From Ariolimax columbianus (Eukaryota > Mollusca > Gastropoda > Stylommatophora > Arionidae): a stretch of DNA of 64,000 nt. Both the position numbers and the translations under genes were made by a program. The notes under the pieces are model-generated. The model made no database searches, was not told where the DNA came from, and was given only the letters and a program-made list of their open reading frames with translations. Where the stretch lies: assembly GCA_036924085.1 (NCBI GenBank), contig JAVGWX010000013.1, forward strand, positions 41,858,893 to 41,922,892. The letters run 5' to 3'. Below, piece after piece: positions 1 to 11,045 of this stretch (within the stretch, counting starts at the first letter, position 1; each line of letters opens with the position of its first letter).

Positions 1-245
1 ATCCAGCCTCTCGAGTCAATCCTCATAAAGTCACACCACATTAAGTCAAGCCTCTCGAGTCAATCCTCATAAAGTCACACAACATTACGTCAAGTCTTCG
101 AGTCAATCCTCATAAAGTCACACCACATTAAGTCAAACCTCTCTAAGCCAAGTCTCCTGAAGTCAAGCCTCATGACGCCACACCTCATGATGTCAAGCCT
201 CTTGATGTCAAGCCTCATAAAGTCAAGCTTCATGGTGTCAAGCTC
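1..245. repeat. Tandem array, 44-bp period, built of ~15-bp subunits
   Basis: The unit containing CCTCTCGAGTCAATCCTCAT recurs at 7 and 51. After about 130 it decays into a shorter AGTCAAGCCTCATGA-like pattern. It probably continues left of the window. Confidence 0.85.
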
Positions 246-500
246 TATAAGGTGGACAGGGGTCCGCCAGTTTGTTATGCCATGCTTGGCTTCATCTGCG
301 TGTCACTGACTACTGCGGGGATCACGTCGACCCCTTTCTCGTTTGCCAGAATGTCATGAAACGGTCTGTTTCTAGGGTGAACTATATGTAAGTTATGGGG
401 GAAAAGAATTCTTAGTATATTTTGCCTGACCCTGACTCACATTGTGCGATGAGTATCGTTTGATCCTGCCAAACGTTAGTCTCCTCTTCCCAGAACGTAA
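246..500 (-). mobile_element. R1 retroposon, partial
   Basis: Degenerate R1 body (GGCTTCATCTGCGTGTCAC and GGGATCACGTCGA on the plus strand), ending with the R1 head-like GTTAGTCTCCTCTTCCC. The CAA tail end is lost into the 1-245 array. Confidence 0.75.
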
Positions 501-544
501 AGGTAAGGGCAGTCCCATGGTAGACACTGCTGTGCACCAGGCCA

Positions 545-812
545 CATCTTGTTTATGAGGTGGCTTTGGCAAGTTCCTTTCCTCGCTGCCTTTCCCTCTA
601 AAACAGTAAGTATGGTACCAATTTAGACGACTTGAGCGTGCTGGTAACTGGAGCTTGTTATTAGGTTGGCTGGCCGGTTCCCTTCATCGCTGAATTTCTT
701 CAGTCATGTGCCAATTTACATTTGGGTCGACTGTAGCGTGCTAGTAACGGGAGTTTAACTCCGCACTTTTAACCGTAAACATGGAGTGCTCTATTCAACG
801 CTAATCAGACAC
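545..812 (-). mobile_element. SINE-3, degenerate and internally duplicated
   Basis: Read on the minus strand it begins CTGATTAGCGTTGAATAGAG (A-box like), followed by the SINE-3 body with CTCCCGTTACTAGCAC. The AGCGTGCTGGTAACTGGAG-type segment appears twice, so two fragments are probably joined. Confidence 0.6.
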
Positions 813-1562
813 CCACGTAACCCACATGTAGGCCAGTCGGGGCATACCTGTAAATGTCTGAACCCTTCCTTTGCATAGCTGTGTAAAGAATGCATACGAT
901 CTGGCTTACCTGTAACTGACACACGTCCCGGATGTAGCATTGATGTTTGGGATAGTTGGACAAACTAGAACTGATCTTGTCACCTGGTGTCTCGTTGGAT
1001 TTTGATCTCATAAACAAATGGGAGGGTTATCAAAGAGAAGTTCGGTACGTGTTTATTTGTTCAATTGCGGCATAGAGATGAAAAGCGTGATAGAAGTATC
1101 CAGGACCGGTATACGACTTTTTTGCGCCGTCATCATAATATGGTTGGTCAGTCCTAAGACTGGTTGTAAGGTTGTCTGAATATGTCTCTCGATTTGAACT
1201 TATGCTCTGCAGCTCTATCCATTTCTGTATAGGTTCGTGCTTTAATATCTCCGAATACCTAAGATGTAAAGGTGAGTCTTGGTCGCCCCTTCCACTTTTC
1301 CCCGGGATTTTCCACTCTAGTACCTTCTGTAGAAGACGTTAAATGTCCCATATCATGTCTTAGCCAAGTCAATCTTTGTTTTAGTATTATTTTTTTCAAT
1401 ATTTGTCTTTTGCGCTTACCTAAGTAAAGACATTGTCATTGTATCTTCTTTCTGTCCAACTCACTCTTTCCATTCTTCGGAAGCACCACATTTCAAACGC
1501 TTCCAAGCTTTATTCATCCTTCATTGCCTCAGGCAAGATAATCTTTCAATCTCACCTCACAC
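813..1562. other. No recognised feature
   Basis: Non-repetitive at my resolution. I see no exon-like segment with splice sites and no known repeat. Confidence 0.5.
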
Positions 1563-1985
1563 GCTTAGTATACTGAAGTCTCTAACAGTTAATTTCCAAC
1601 CAGCGGTTAAGTCTACTGAAGGGAACTGTCCACTCCACCCAACACTACCTGTGGCTTAGTATACTCAAGTCTCTAACTGCTCATTTCCAACCAGCGGTTA
1701 AGTCTGATGAAGGGAACTGTCCACTTCACCCAACACTATCTGTGGCTTAGTTTAAAGTCTCTAACAGCTCATTTCCAACCATCGGTTAAGTCTGATAAAG
1801 GGAACTGTCCACCTTACCCAACATTACATGTGGCTTAGTTTAAAGTCTCTAACAATTCATTTCCAACCAGCGGTTAAGTCGACCGAAGGGAACTGTCTAC
1901 CCCAACTAAAACTATTTGTGGATTAGTATACTGAAGTCTCCAACATATCCATTACATACCAGCGGTCATGTCTGTTCTACACCAA
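1563..1985. repeat. Tandem array, ~91-bp unit, about 4.5 copies
   Basis: CTTAGTATACTGAAGTCTCT recurs at 1564, 1655, 1746, 1834 and ~1921. Each unit holds CCAACCAGCGGTTAAGTC and GGGAACTGTCCAC. Copies are visibly diverged. Confidence 0.9.
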
Positions 1986-2437
1986 GTGATAACATGAAAT
2001 CATGTTGCTTTTATTTGTTTTACCAGGTGCGCGTGCGATTTCATCAGGCGTTTTGTAAATTTAAGGTTACCTTATCTCCTGGCTCTACCCAGAATGCTAG
2101 CAGAACAGTGGGTTTGCGTCGTTCCTAGTCCTGGCCCGCCTCACCCCGTCATGCAACCCCACAACTGAATCTGCCAGGCTTGAAAGACCCTGATTGTAGT
2201 TAGCTTATACTTCCGCTGGCATGTCTCGGGCATGGCCTTCTTTAGTATATATAGATATGGCCATGTCTCGGGTGCCATAGCAACGCACAAGGTGCTTTTC
2301 CATGAAAAGATGTATCCTCACTCTGCCATCCAGAAAGATCCCAGCTTTTTTTTTTTCTGTCGACTGACTAGACCATTTTTGCGCTTCTTTTCTTCCATAA
2401 CATTGTTGTTATTATTGAATGCCCACAATGAGTTTTC
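1986..2437. other. No recognised feature
   Basis: Contains only short open stretches and a direct repeat of a CCATGTCTCGGG-like segment near 2220-2275. Confidence 0.45.
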
Positions 2438-2801
2438 TTCTTTTTCGTTCGTTATCAATCTCCCACTACCAAGCCATGAAAAGGACGTTGCAAGTAGCAG
2501 AATATAGTCCAGAGAACGAAATGCGTTATGTCGTAGTTTACAGCTTGACTGCGATATTTGCACCTTTCGGTTCAGCACATCCGACTTTAACAGGCATTTT
2601 TGAGTACCGGGTTGTCTTCCCTTTTCGATCCCTTTTACTTATCCAGTCTGCTCTTTTGCAGCCTGTTCCATGATCCAGTGATCCAGGATCACCGCGTGGA
2701 AGTGTAGAAGGGTCTTGGCAGCTCTGGTTCGCTGGCCCTGACGCTAGCAGTCAGCTATGGGTCGCTGACCGCTGCAGCTCATGCGCTGCTCAGCGTCTTG
2801 A
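2438..2801 (-). mobile_element. R2 dispersed repeat, near full length
   Basis: The plus strand reads from TTTTTCGTTCGTTATCAATC, through CGATATTTGCACCTTTCGGT and GAGTACCGGGTTG, to GGGTCGCTGACCGCTGCAGC. The inferred direction is minus, because several copies end in a GAA-rich tail on that side. A C-run (2806-2820) follows. Confidence 0.85.
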
Positions 2802-2849
2802 TTCACCCCCCCCCCCCCCACACCACCACCAATGAGAAACTTTACTATT

Positions 2850-3035
2850 TGGTGCTGCACCCTGAAAAAATGTGTTAACTGATAGACTGCAATAACTTTT
2901 CTGACATTCCGAGCGTGCTGATGAAGGCGGGTCGGGATTCTCCAGGCGGTTGTGCAATGCTTGTCTTCTGCGAATCGCTCATTACTGCAGGGGTCACATC
3001 CATCCCCCACCTTGTTGACATGCATGCATCATGGG
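2850..3035 (-). mobile_element. R1 retroposon, truncated
   Basis: Contains the R1 core (CCGAGCGTGCTGATGAAGG, CTCCAGGCGGTTGTGC, CACCTTGTT). Both ends are missing. Confidence 0.8.
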
Positions 3036-3480
3036 TGGTGAACAACAGCTGACCAAGACCCTATTACGGTGCCTCCGCCCACCTCCCTTCTTTTAACCCA
3101 TGCTCCCCCTCCCCCTGCAGTCGCCCCTCCCCCAAGTGATGGCACTGGAAAGAGGCTAAAATAAGATAGTCTAAGAGATTATGAATCCGAGAGGGAAGAA
3201 AAATCTGGTTCCAAAAGAAAAAACAGCCTTTTTCCATGTAGCTTAGGTCAGGTGCCTACTTACAAATTAGTACTTGGAACGACTGGGAATTAAACACATT
3301 ACCTTTGCCACATTAAGAGCCCTCTAAGCACTCCGCTACTCAATCCCTCTTGAAAGGAGAGCTGCACTCTAAGAAATTCTAATCTGTTATTGCCCCTTTC
3401 CTGTCCGTCATGCAGCCTGCTCAACCCAAACAAACCAGGACCAGTATCTTGTCCCACTTAGCACTCCTTTCCTGTGACAT
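3036..3480. other. No recognised feature
   Basis: Includes a C-rich segment near 3070-3130. No gene or repeat identified. Confidence 0.4.
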
Positions 3481-3485
3481 CGGCT

Positions 3486-3590
3486 TTTGTTGTTTTCTGT
3501 TTTCATCCGTTTATTTGTTGTTTTCTGTTTTCATCGGTTTATTTGTTGTTTTCTGTTTTCATCCGTTTATTTGTTGTTTTCTAGGCGCAA
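3486..3590. repeat. Short tandem array, ~28-29-bp unit
   Basis: TTGTTGTTTTCTGTTTTCAT followed by CCGTTTATT, about 3.5 copies. Confidence 0.85.
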
Positions 3591-3680
3591 TTACCCCTCG
3601 CGGCCTCATTTGTTAACCCAGTTTTCTGCTAGTGGATACATTCTTTCGTCTTGAACTCTTTCCTGATTTTATCAATCTTG

Positions 3681-4126
3681 ATCTTCTTCTTCTTCTTCTT
3701 CGTACACAGTCAGACAGTAACCATTATTTTTTCGAAAAAAGCGGCGGTCATCCTGAGGCTGTCGCCACTGCCATAGAGCTTGTCTAGCTGTTCCACTGGT
3801 AATGGCCACATCTGCTCTCTCTGATCCTCGTATGTCGGGCAGTTCTGCAGCAGATGTTCAGCGGTCATTTTACCGGTACCGCACGGGCATTCGTCGGTAC
3901 ACCCTATCTTCAATTTGTTGAATAGGTGGTACCTCAGTCTATTGTGGCCAGTGCGAAGTCTGAAGACAACGACCTGCTCTCTTCGGTTCAACTGGTAATA
4001 GGCATCGTTTTTGGTGTAACCAGTATGTTCGGTTTCCCATTTGGTCATGTATCTGGCTTTGATAAGCCGTTTTGACTCTTCGTACGTCATACTGGTATCT
4101 GTTTGTGGTAGTCTTGCACAATCTTG
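3681..4126 (-). pseudogene. LINE-A 3' end (C-terminal zinc-binding region), 5' truncated
   Basis: Reads on the minus strand as about 130 residues: a region with RTGHNRLRYHLFNKLKIG, a CxC-x8-H-x4-C cluster (ECPCGTGKMTAEHLLQNCP) and the end FFEKIMVTV. This tail follows the RNase H domain in many invertebrate LINE pol proteins. The 3' end is a (GAA)n microsatellite (complement of 3682-3701). It is nearly identical to 38701-39167. It is a dead 5'-truncated insertion, not a host gene. Confidence 0.85.
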
Positions 4127-4162
4127 ATCGACTGTCCCCGCTCTACCCATCCCTCAAGTTTT

Positions 4163-4500
4163 CAAGCGAGCGCACGAGCTGCTGTGGTCAGCGACCCATA
4201 GCTGACTGCTAGCGTCAGGGCCAGCGAACCAGAGCTGCCAAGACCCTTCTACACCTCAATATGGTGATCCTTGATAACAGGCTGCAGCGGGGCAGACTGG
4301 CTAAGGAGAAGGGATCGAAGAGGGAATGCTAACCCGGTACTAAAAAAAAATGCTTGCTGAAGTCGGATGTGTTGGACCGAAATGTGCAAATATCGCAGTC
4401 AAGCTGTAAACTACGACACAACGCATTCCATTCTCTGCACTACATTCTGCTACTTAAGCCATTTCAGTGTTTGGTAGCGGGAGATTGAGAACGAACGAAG
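4163..4500 (+). mobile_element. R2 dispersed repeat, near full length
   Basis: Runs from GGTCAGCGACCCATAGCTGA, through GGGATCGAAGAGGGAATG and AAATATCGCAGTCAAGCTGT, to GAGATTGAGAACGAACGAAG. It inverts the copy at 2438. Confidence 0.88.
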
Positions 4501-4514
4501 CCAAGCTAAGCCAA

Positions 4515-4710
4515 GTTTTCAAGCGAATCCTGGTCTCAAGGGAGGTGGGACCAGAGGATCTGCATCCTGAGTTACCTTTAATTGTCTTGACTATGTCTTG
4601 CCACTGGTCCAAGGTTGCTCGGGACCAGAAAGTGAGATTGATGACAAGTAGTTCCTTCTTCACTATAATCCAAATACAGCGCAAGTTACATAATCAAGAC
4701 CAAACCGTCT
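4515..4710 (+). mobile_element. SINE-2 body without tRNA head
   Basis: Matches the post-tRNA part of the SINE at 34985: CAAGCGAATCCTGGTCTCAA, CTATGTCTTGCCACTGGTCC, GTGAGATTGATGAC and TTCACTATAATCC. Confidence 0.75.
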
Positions 4711-5507
4711 AATGATGTCGCCATCATTGTTTGCGATGGACAACTAACCCAACTTTATTAATGGCTCCTTGCGTGTTTAATCTTCAAAATGTTTAATCTA
4801 TTATGAAATATATTTAGGTTGGCTATTTTTTAATTCCTCTTCTATACTTTCTACTGGGTCATTGTGTAGGTAGGTCGCTTTGATTTTCCCTTTGTGACAC
4901 ACTTTATGAATATCTGAAACATTACTTGATACTTACAGGTTTTTGTGCCATTGTGTTATAAGCATATAAATTCGGTCCTGGTCATGCTACATTCACAACC
5001 TATTGGATGGGGCCTCGCTGCCTTGCGCGATACCTGTTTACGGTAAAGGTAATAAATTGATGACAGATTTGTTAACAAAATCTCAAAGTTCAAGAATGTA
5101 GTGATATATTAGCAGATGTACATGCAGCAACTGAGGTTCTCATCAGTCAAAAGACAGCTACAAGAAAAACAATAATTTTAACATACTTCAGGTTTTAATT
5201 TATTTATTAGGGGCCTAAACCTTTGAGCAGCACGGAATATTCTTTGCTCTTAAAGAGGCTGCACTTTGGGCTATAGTATGACGTAGTGACCCCTTTCTTT
5301 CCCCTTAGATTCAAACGTGAGAATCCACTATGATGACTCCCCCAGTTTGAATTTCATCATTCACACATTCACACTATCTCACAACCCGAGTAAACATGCA
5401 GACACAAGGTGGGTGCAGCGCAAGCTTTAGAGAGGGTAAGTGAAGCCACATACCAAGGACTGGTTGAATCATAGTAAAGTAGTCACACAAATTATGAAGC
5501 TCGTAAA
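4711..5507. other. No recognised feature
   Basis: About 800 bp of AT-rich unique sequence. No convincing exon or repeat. Confidence 0.5.
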
Positions 5508-5735
5508 GGTAGCCCCATAGCAGAAGATGTGGTAGGGGATGAAGTGATGTCTACTTCATTGAACTAGATATTCGCTTATGTGTGATTTGAACGACTAATT
5601 CAGTTCGTTGCTGTCTTACCTGCTCTAGCTGTAAAACAATTACCCATTTACAGACTGGAGCGTGTAGTTGTCAGGTAGCGAACGCTCTACTTTAGTCGTG
5701 AGGAACAATCACTCGAACTACACTGCTAATCAGTC
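5508..5735 (-). mobile_element. SINE-3, degenerate
   Basis: The 3' end (plus-strand CCCCATAGCAGAAGATGTGG) matches 29580. The tRNA-like head is at the right edge (TGCTAATCAG on plus). Confidence 0.65.
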
Positions 5736-5821
5736 CAGTAAAACTGCTACTCAGAAGTGAATAATAAATTCGCTCGCCCATTCGCGTATTTATTTTCCTC
5801 TAAAACAACGTCACCTTCAAA

Positions 5822-5985
5822 CATGCTAATTTATACACAAACATGCTAATTTATACACAAACATGCTCATTTATACACAAACATGCTCATTTATACACAA
5901 ACATGCTCATTTATACACAAACATGCTCATTTATACACAAACATGCTCATTTTTACACAAAAATGCTCATTTATACACTTCAGTT
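5822..5985. repeat. 20-bp tandem array, left part
   Basis: About eight copies of ACATGCTCATTTATACACAA. The same unit resumes at 6300 after a SINE-2 copy. Confidence 0.95.
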
Positions 5986-6029
5986 ATTGCCCAACGCGAG
6001 CGATGATGGCCACAAGATCAGACGGTTTT

Positions 6030-6300
6030 GTCTTTATAATGTGATGTGCGCTATATTTGTATTATAGTGAAAGAGTAATTACGCTGATCATCAATCTCAC
6101 TCTCTTGTCCCGAGTTACCATGGATCAGTGGCAAGACTATTTGTCGAGACGACTGGAGGCAACTCGGTATGCAGGGACTCTGGTCTTACCACCCGTGTGA
6201 CTAGGGGTCGCTTGAAACTTGCGGTCTTCGATCGCCTACTGGTTCCGCTCTTCACTGCCAGAGGCGAGTGCCTTCACCTCTTGACTACAGCGACCCCCTA
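6030..6300 (-). mobile_element. SINE-2 inserted inside the 20-bp array
   Basis: On the minus strand it starts TAGGGGGTCGCTGTAGTCAA, an A-box-like tRNA head matching 34985. It continues through the body (CAAGCGACCCCTAG, GAGTCCCTGCATACC, GCCACTGATCC) to GAGATTGATGATC and a TTCACTATAA-like end. The B box is degenerate. Confidence 0.8.
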
Positions 6301-6520
6301 ACATGCTCATTTATACACTAACATGCTCATTTATACACTAACATTCCCATTTATACACTAAAATGCCCATTTATAAACTAACATGCCCATTTATATACTA
6401 ACATGCCCATTTATAAACTAACATGCCCAGTTATACACAAACATGCCCATTTATACACTAACATGCTAATGTATATACTAACATGCTCTTCTATACACTT
6501 ACATGCACAGTTATACATTC
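6300..6520. repeat. 20-bp tandem array, right part
   Basis: About eleven diverged copies of ACATGCCCATTTATACACTA. Compared with the left half, the last base of the unit is usually changed (A to T/A). Confidence 0.9.
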
Positions 6521-6589
6521 ACATGCACACACACCTAAGTCCGCACACAAAGTAGTAGAAGTAATAATTGCCAATCGCGAAAGAAGAAG

Positions 6590-6890
6590 GCGATAGTAGA
6601 AGATGTGTGTTGGCAGATGCGGCCCCCCCCCCCCCCCCATATGCGCCTGCACGTGGCTGTACAAGCATATCCTTGATCTGCACACCCTAACGCACGATAG
6701 CCACACGTGGACGGCATTGGTAGCCGGGACATCCTGCATGGCGACCATCCGGGCGGCTCACTTCTTCTTCGCTGTATCGGAGATTTTCTGCTCAGCCTCA
6801 GACAAGCGTTCACCCTTTGCGGTTGCAGAGCGCAAGCGACTCCAAAGAGAAAGCATCAATATGGAGGCCTTCCAAGCTGCTTTGTGGAAT
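6590..6890 (-). pseudogene. LINE C-terminal segment with CCHH-like zinc finger
   Basis: The minus strand reads KGERLSEAEQKISDTAKKKR and then VCRSRICLYSHVQAH, a degraded Cys/His finger of the kind that ends many invertebrate LINE pol proteins (C-x-R-x-CRSRIGLYSH-x-R-x-H). Two related copies are at 16400 and 19640. A C-run (plus strand 6625-6638) interrupts the end. Confidence 0.65.
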
Positions 6891-7370
6891 ATGTGTTAAC
6901 GGGAAAAGCTTCTGGCGTAAAATCTGAGGGAACAATCCGGAGCCGGCGTGTCTAAGGTAGTCTAATGGTGGTTCCAGCGTTATTTTGGCAACTCCTGGGA
7001 CACCGCTGATTCCAGACTGTATCGGCTAATGTCGTTTCCCTGGATCACTTAACTGCGTGGAGGTGGGAACCTGCTGCACAGACAGCAGCTTGTTCTCCAT
7101 AGATAGATGTCCAAGCAAGCGACCAGGAGAGTCCTTCCAGCTTTACCAGCGGTGACGACACACAACGCCGCGAGGATAAAGAAAAGACAAACTCATTAGA
7201 GATTTAACACTTCAAGGTCGAGTCATCCTATAGTTAGTAAGTCATGACTGAATGGGGTCACTACTACCAGGAGACCTAAGCGAATCTTTGTATCTCGCAC
7301 ACATAACAAAACTGTAACACATACAGACATACACTTGCATTATTTGACATACACGCCTTCAATAATTCGC
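6891..7370. other. No recognised feature
   Basis: Unique sequence. No exon or repeat identified. Confidence 0.45.
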
Positions 7371-7375
7371 ACATC

Positions 7376-7770
7376 TGATCTTGATGACCCGTTTCTCAGC
7401 GGGTCCTAACTTTGTCTCCAGCGGACCCTGTCTCATGGACACGGAAGTCCAGTGCATGGTAAGTCCTCCACTAGAGGCATCTCGGATGTGGCAGCGTACA
7501 GCAGTAGAGTCTGACCAACGCATTGGAGATCTTCCCCGCGATCTCTTCTTACCTTGGGAGTACCAGACTGCTGTCTCTGTGCTCCATCGACCATCGTTTC
7601 GTCGCAACATGTGACCTGCCCATTTATGTTTTGCCTTGTCTGCATGGATTACCGCATCCTTCACCAGGGACAATGGTCTTATGTCAGAATAGTGGAGACC
7701 TTGCATACGTTGGTTCCGGAGAGTGATTCCGACCAAGCGTCTCTCAACACATACGCTAGCTAATTCACAA
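7376..7770 (-). pseudogene. LINE-B 3' coding end, frameshifted
   Basis: The minus strand contains DKAKHKWAGHMLRRNDGRWS, then RSRGRSPMRWSDS and a terminal EKRVIKIK-like end. This is the W-A/V-G-H-x-x-RR-x-DGRW tail seen in many LINE pol proteins. Copies are at 36345 (minus) and 61370 (plus), with a small piece at 58895. Confidence 0.8.
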
Positions 7771-7774
7771 ACAA

Positions 7775-8400
7775 ACAAACACCTCACAGGCGCTGTTGTA
7801 CATATTCATGCACTGACGCGCACTTACACTCTTACCTACGTTTATTCGTTCACTAATTCACACATACGGCCGAGCGATCCAGTCTTGCTGTGACACACAT
7901 TCGCTCACGCTTACATGCATTCAAGTACACACGCTTACCTATTCAAACTCAAATAAACGCAACACACACGCGTACCGTAGCGCACACACTCACTCACTAC
8001 CTTCACCTATTCACATCCACATTAATTCACACACACACAAATACAAATACTAAGCGCACATCTCGTGTACATTCGGTCGCACATGCACACTCGAAACTAC
8101 TTGCCTTCACATACACACACACACGCACGCACGCTTACTATTTCACACACGCGCTCACAAATTCACAAACGTGCTCTCTAAATCACACTCGCACACAAAT
8201 TCACAAACGTGCTCTCTAAATCACACGCGCTCACAAATTCACACACGCGCTATATAATTCACCCGCGCTCTCTAATTCACATGCGCTCTCTAATATAACA
8301 CGCATACGGTCATGCACAATCCATCACTGATGCGTATACTCCGTCATACACATTCATTCACAGAATCTTCATATAGACCCAGACGTTCACTAACTCACAC
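7775..8400. repeat. CA-rich degenerate repeat tract
   Basis: Runs of CACACA with irregular TTCACACGCGCTC units. AAATTCACAAACGTGCTCTC occurs twice near 8155-8220. Confidence 0.75.
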
Positions 8401-8984
8401 AAAGAAATAGCGGCACCCATTGGCCACCATCACTTGCTAACAGAGAAATCCTACCCTGAGAAACGTTGACCCATTTCACTAACATTGAGTCTCGTAACTA
8501 TCGAAACTTACTTTCGTCTACTTAAGGAATCCTGTTCCGGGACGCCTATTATATTCATTGCACGGGTGTGCTACCAGTTTACTCGCCGAATCGATGGGAT
8601 GTTTGTTAACTTATCTTCCCCCGTCTGAGTGAGTCATAAGGAATGAGTGCTATTTTGTGTGTGGGTTTCGTTGAGTCTTTCGTGTACGTAGATTGTCAAA
8701 AAAAAAACTGTTTGAGTGTGGAGTAGTCATTTAGCTGTGAAAGAAATTGCTAAAAACAATACCCCAAATATGATACAGGAACGAAAGAGTGAATAAATCG
8801 ATTTCCAATGAATTAAAGAAGAGGTAGAAGAAGATGATGACGAAGGAGAAGAAAAAGAAGAGAAAGAATGGGTAGAAGAAGAAAAAGAAGGTTGTTTATA
8901 TGGTCTACAACGATATTTGCTTTCTTTGGAGGTTGGATTCTGTAGTGTAGCCTGGTCGACAGTGAGATGGCTTGCTAAGACTGA
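8401..8984. other. Mostly unrecognised; GAA-rich tract at 8815-8895
   Basis: Purine-rich GAA/AAG segment near 8815-8895. Nothing else identified. Confidence 0.45.
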
Positions 8985-9225
8985 TTATAGCGAGAAGGGT
9001 TCGAAATCAATGACAAACAGAAACAAATCTAGAAATGGTTCGTTCCTGGTACGACCGCTCCTCCAGTCGACCCAGCTATAAATGGGTACCTGACGTATGA
9101 GTTGGGGAAGGTATAAACATCAAGGAAGGGCACTGGCCACCCCACCTCACACAGAAGGCAGCTTAGTCCATGAAGAGTTATCTTCATCCCCCGACGGCAA
9201 TTGTTGCCATGGGACCCTTCCCTTA
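8985..9225 (+). mobile_element. SINE-3, plus-strand copy
   Basis: B-box-like GGGTTCGAAATC near 8998, then the SINE-3 body (GACCCAGCTATAAATGGGTA, GGAAGGGCACTGGCCACCCC) and the shared end GACGGCAATTGTTGCCATGG. Confidence 0.65.
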
Positions 9226-9464
9226 GGTTAGATTACTGATAGTCAGTTTTCTCCCATGGAGAACTGCTGATCGGTTACTTAACCAAATCTAGTTCCACTG
9301 CAGCTTACTTATCTGTAATTTGAAATCCGATTCTTTTAAAGATAGAGAAGACAAGGCAGCGAGGAAGGGAACAACAGTTGATGAAATATGTAATGAGTTC
9401 TCTAACCCTTTATTCCTCTACATATTATCTTCTTTGGGACTACCTTTGTCATTACATTTCAAGA

Positions 9465-9955
9465 ATACACAAAGCAACTTTAATAGCCTTACTCTAAATA
9501 GCGCAAACACATTTCAAGTAAAGAGAAACAAACATTAAGGGTCTTAGTCTAAATAGCGGAAACACATTTCACGTAAAGAGAAACAAACATTAAGGGTCTT
9601 AGTCTAAATAGCGGAAACACATTTCACGTAAAGAGAAACAAACATTAAGGGTCTTAGTCTAGATAGCTCAAACAAATTTCAAGTAAAGAGAAACAAACAT
9701 TAAGGGTCTTAGTCTAAATAGCGGAAACACATTTCACGTAAAGAGAAACAAACATTAAGGGTCTTAGTCTAAATAGCGGAAACACATTTCACGTAAAGAG
9801 AAACAAACATTAAGGGTCTTAGTCTAGATAGCTCAAACAAATTTCAAGTAGAGAGAAACCAACATTAAGGGTCTTAGTCTAGATAGCTCAAACAAATTTC
9901 ATGTACACACAGAGAGCAACATTAATTGCCTTAGTCTAAATATCACAAACACACG
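9465..9955. repeat. 55-bp tandem array with two unit types in higher-order pattern
   Basis: The unit ends ...AACAAACATTAAGGGTCTTA. The unit starting points are 55 bp apart (for example 9516, 9571, 9626). Two variants alternate: A (GCGGAAACACATTTCACGTA) and B (GCTCAAACAAATTTCAAGTA). Confidence 0.93.
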
Positions 9956-10394
9956 AAATAGATACATATCTTTACGAAACATAAGTCTCTGGAATGTAGG
10001 ATCAGATTAAATTGGACATTTAAAAAAATCAGTCCTTGGGTAAAATGCATTGTCCCACCAGCGTCACACAGAGTATACAGTTAAGAAACAAAGAACAGAA
10101 CGCATAATGGTAAGCATACTATTCAACAGGTTAGGGTGTTGAATTTACTGGCCGAAAGGTAAGTATCTAGGTTTTTCTGACCGCGAGCACGTGTGTTCAA
10201 ATCCTCGTTAAGGTGTAGACTTTTTTGTATATCGGAAGTGAAATAAAAACGTATCATGTGCAGTGAGTGGTAACTGCAGGGGCAGGCAGCATTTATTCCC
10301 CAGCCTTATAAATCAATGACGTGGATACCAGCAATAGTGATAGTAATGTTGTAGACAAGCGATTTTTCTGCAGTGTTATATAAAAGATTGAAGT
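9956..10394. other. Mostly unrecognised; tRNA-like SINE head at 10126-10230
   Basis: At 10126-10230 a head-like segment ends in GTGTTCAAATCCTCG (B-box-like). No body was matched elsewhere. Confidence 0.4.
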
Positions 10395-10612
10395 GCTGGT
10401 CGAAAATGAAGTGTTAAATACTTATGTATAATAACCGACAGTTTGTGTGAGGTGGGGTGGCCAGTTAGCTTCCTGGCTGCCTTTCCCTTCACTAGCCGTG
10501 AGTCAGGTATCCATTTACAGCTGAGTCAACTGGATCGTGACAGTTGCGGGAGTTGACCCAGTACCTTTGCCCTGAAAAGCGAGTGCTCTACCACTGCACT
10601 AATCTGTGCTAT
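10395..10612 (-). mobile_element. SINE-3
   Basis: Minus-strand head TTAGTGCAGTGGTAGAGCAC (good A box), then GGGTCAACTCCCG, and the SINE-3 body with GGCCACCCCACCTCACAC. Confidence 0.85.
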
Positions 10613-10639
10613 ATAGAGCCCACAAAGTTAACGTAGAAG

Positions 10640-11045
10640 TTGATAAGTTACCGTAAGGGCAGACGTGTCTGACGATAAGTGAAAGTTAAAAATGAGAAGG
10701 CGAAATATGATTAGAAGAAAGAGAAGAAAAAGAAAATAAGAACATGAAAAGTAATATAAAGAAGACATAAAAGGAAAGAAAATACACGAAAAGGAGTGGA
10801 ATAAGAAGAACATCAACAACAATAAATGCAGGAAAACGAGAAAGGAAGAAAATGAAAAGAATAAGGAGAAGAAGAACAACACGTAGAAAGAGAGGAAGGA
10901 TCAGGAGTTGGTGGAGAACACCAAAAGTAGGATGAAAAGGACAGAAGAAGAAGGAGAGGAAAAATATACGGAGTAGAACAAAGAAAAAATGTAAAAGAAT
11001 ATGAAAAAATAGAACAAAACGGAGGTGGGAGAAGAAAGAAGTAGA
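10640..11045. repeat. Long polypurine tract (GAA/GGA-rich), ~380 bp
   Basis: Purines make up most plus-strand bases from about 10660 to 11045, with AAGAAGAAG and GAGAAG blocks. The minus-strand reading frames across it are low-complexity artefacts. Confidence 0.8.

Noticed and set aside
1916..2128. Possible upstream kindlin exon
   Set aside because: No kindlin F0/F1 motif, no suitable splice phase, and the start lies in a tandem array.
6603..6899. 98-codon plus-strand frame
   Set aside because: Antisense shadow of the minus-strand LINE finger segment and a poly-C tract.
7890..8219. 109-codon frame rich in H and T
   Set aside because: CA-repeat translation.
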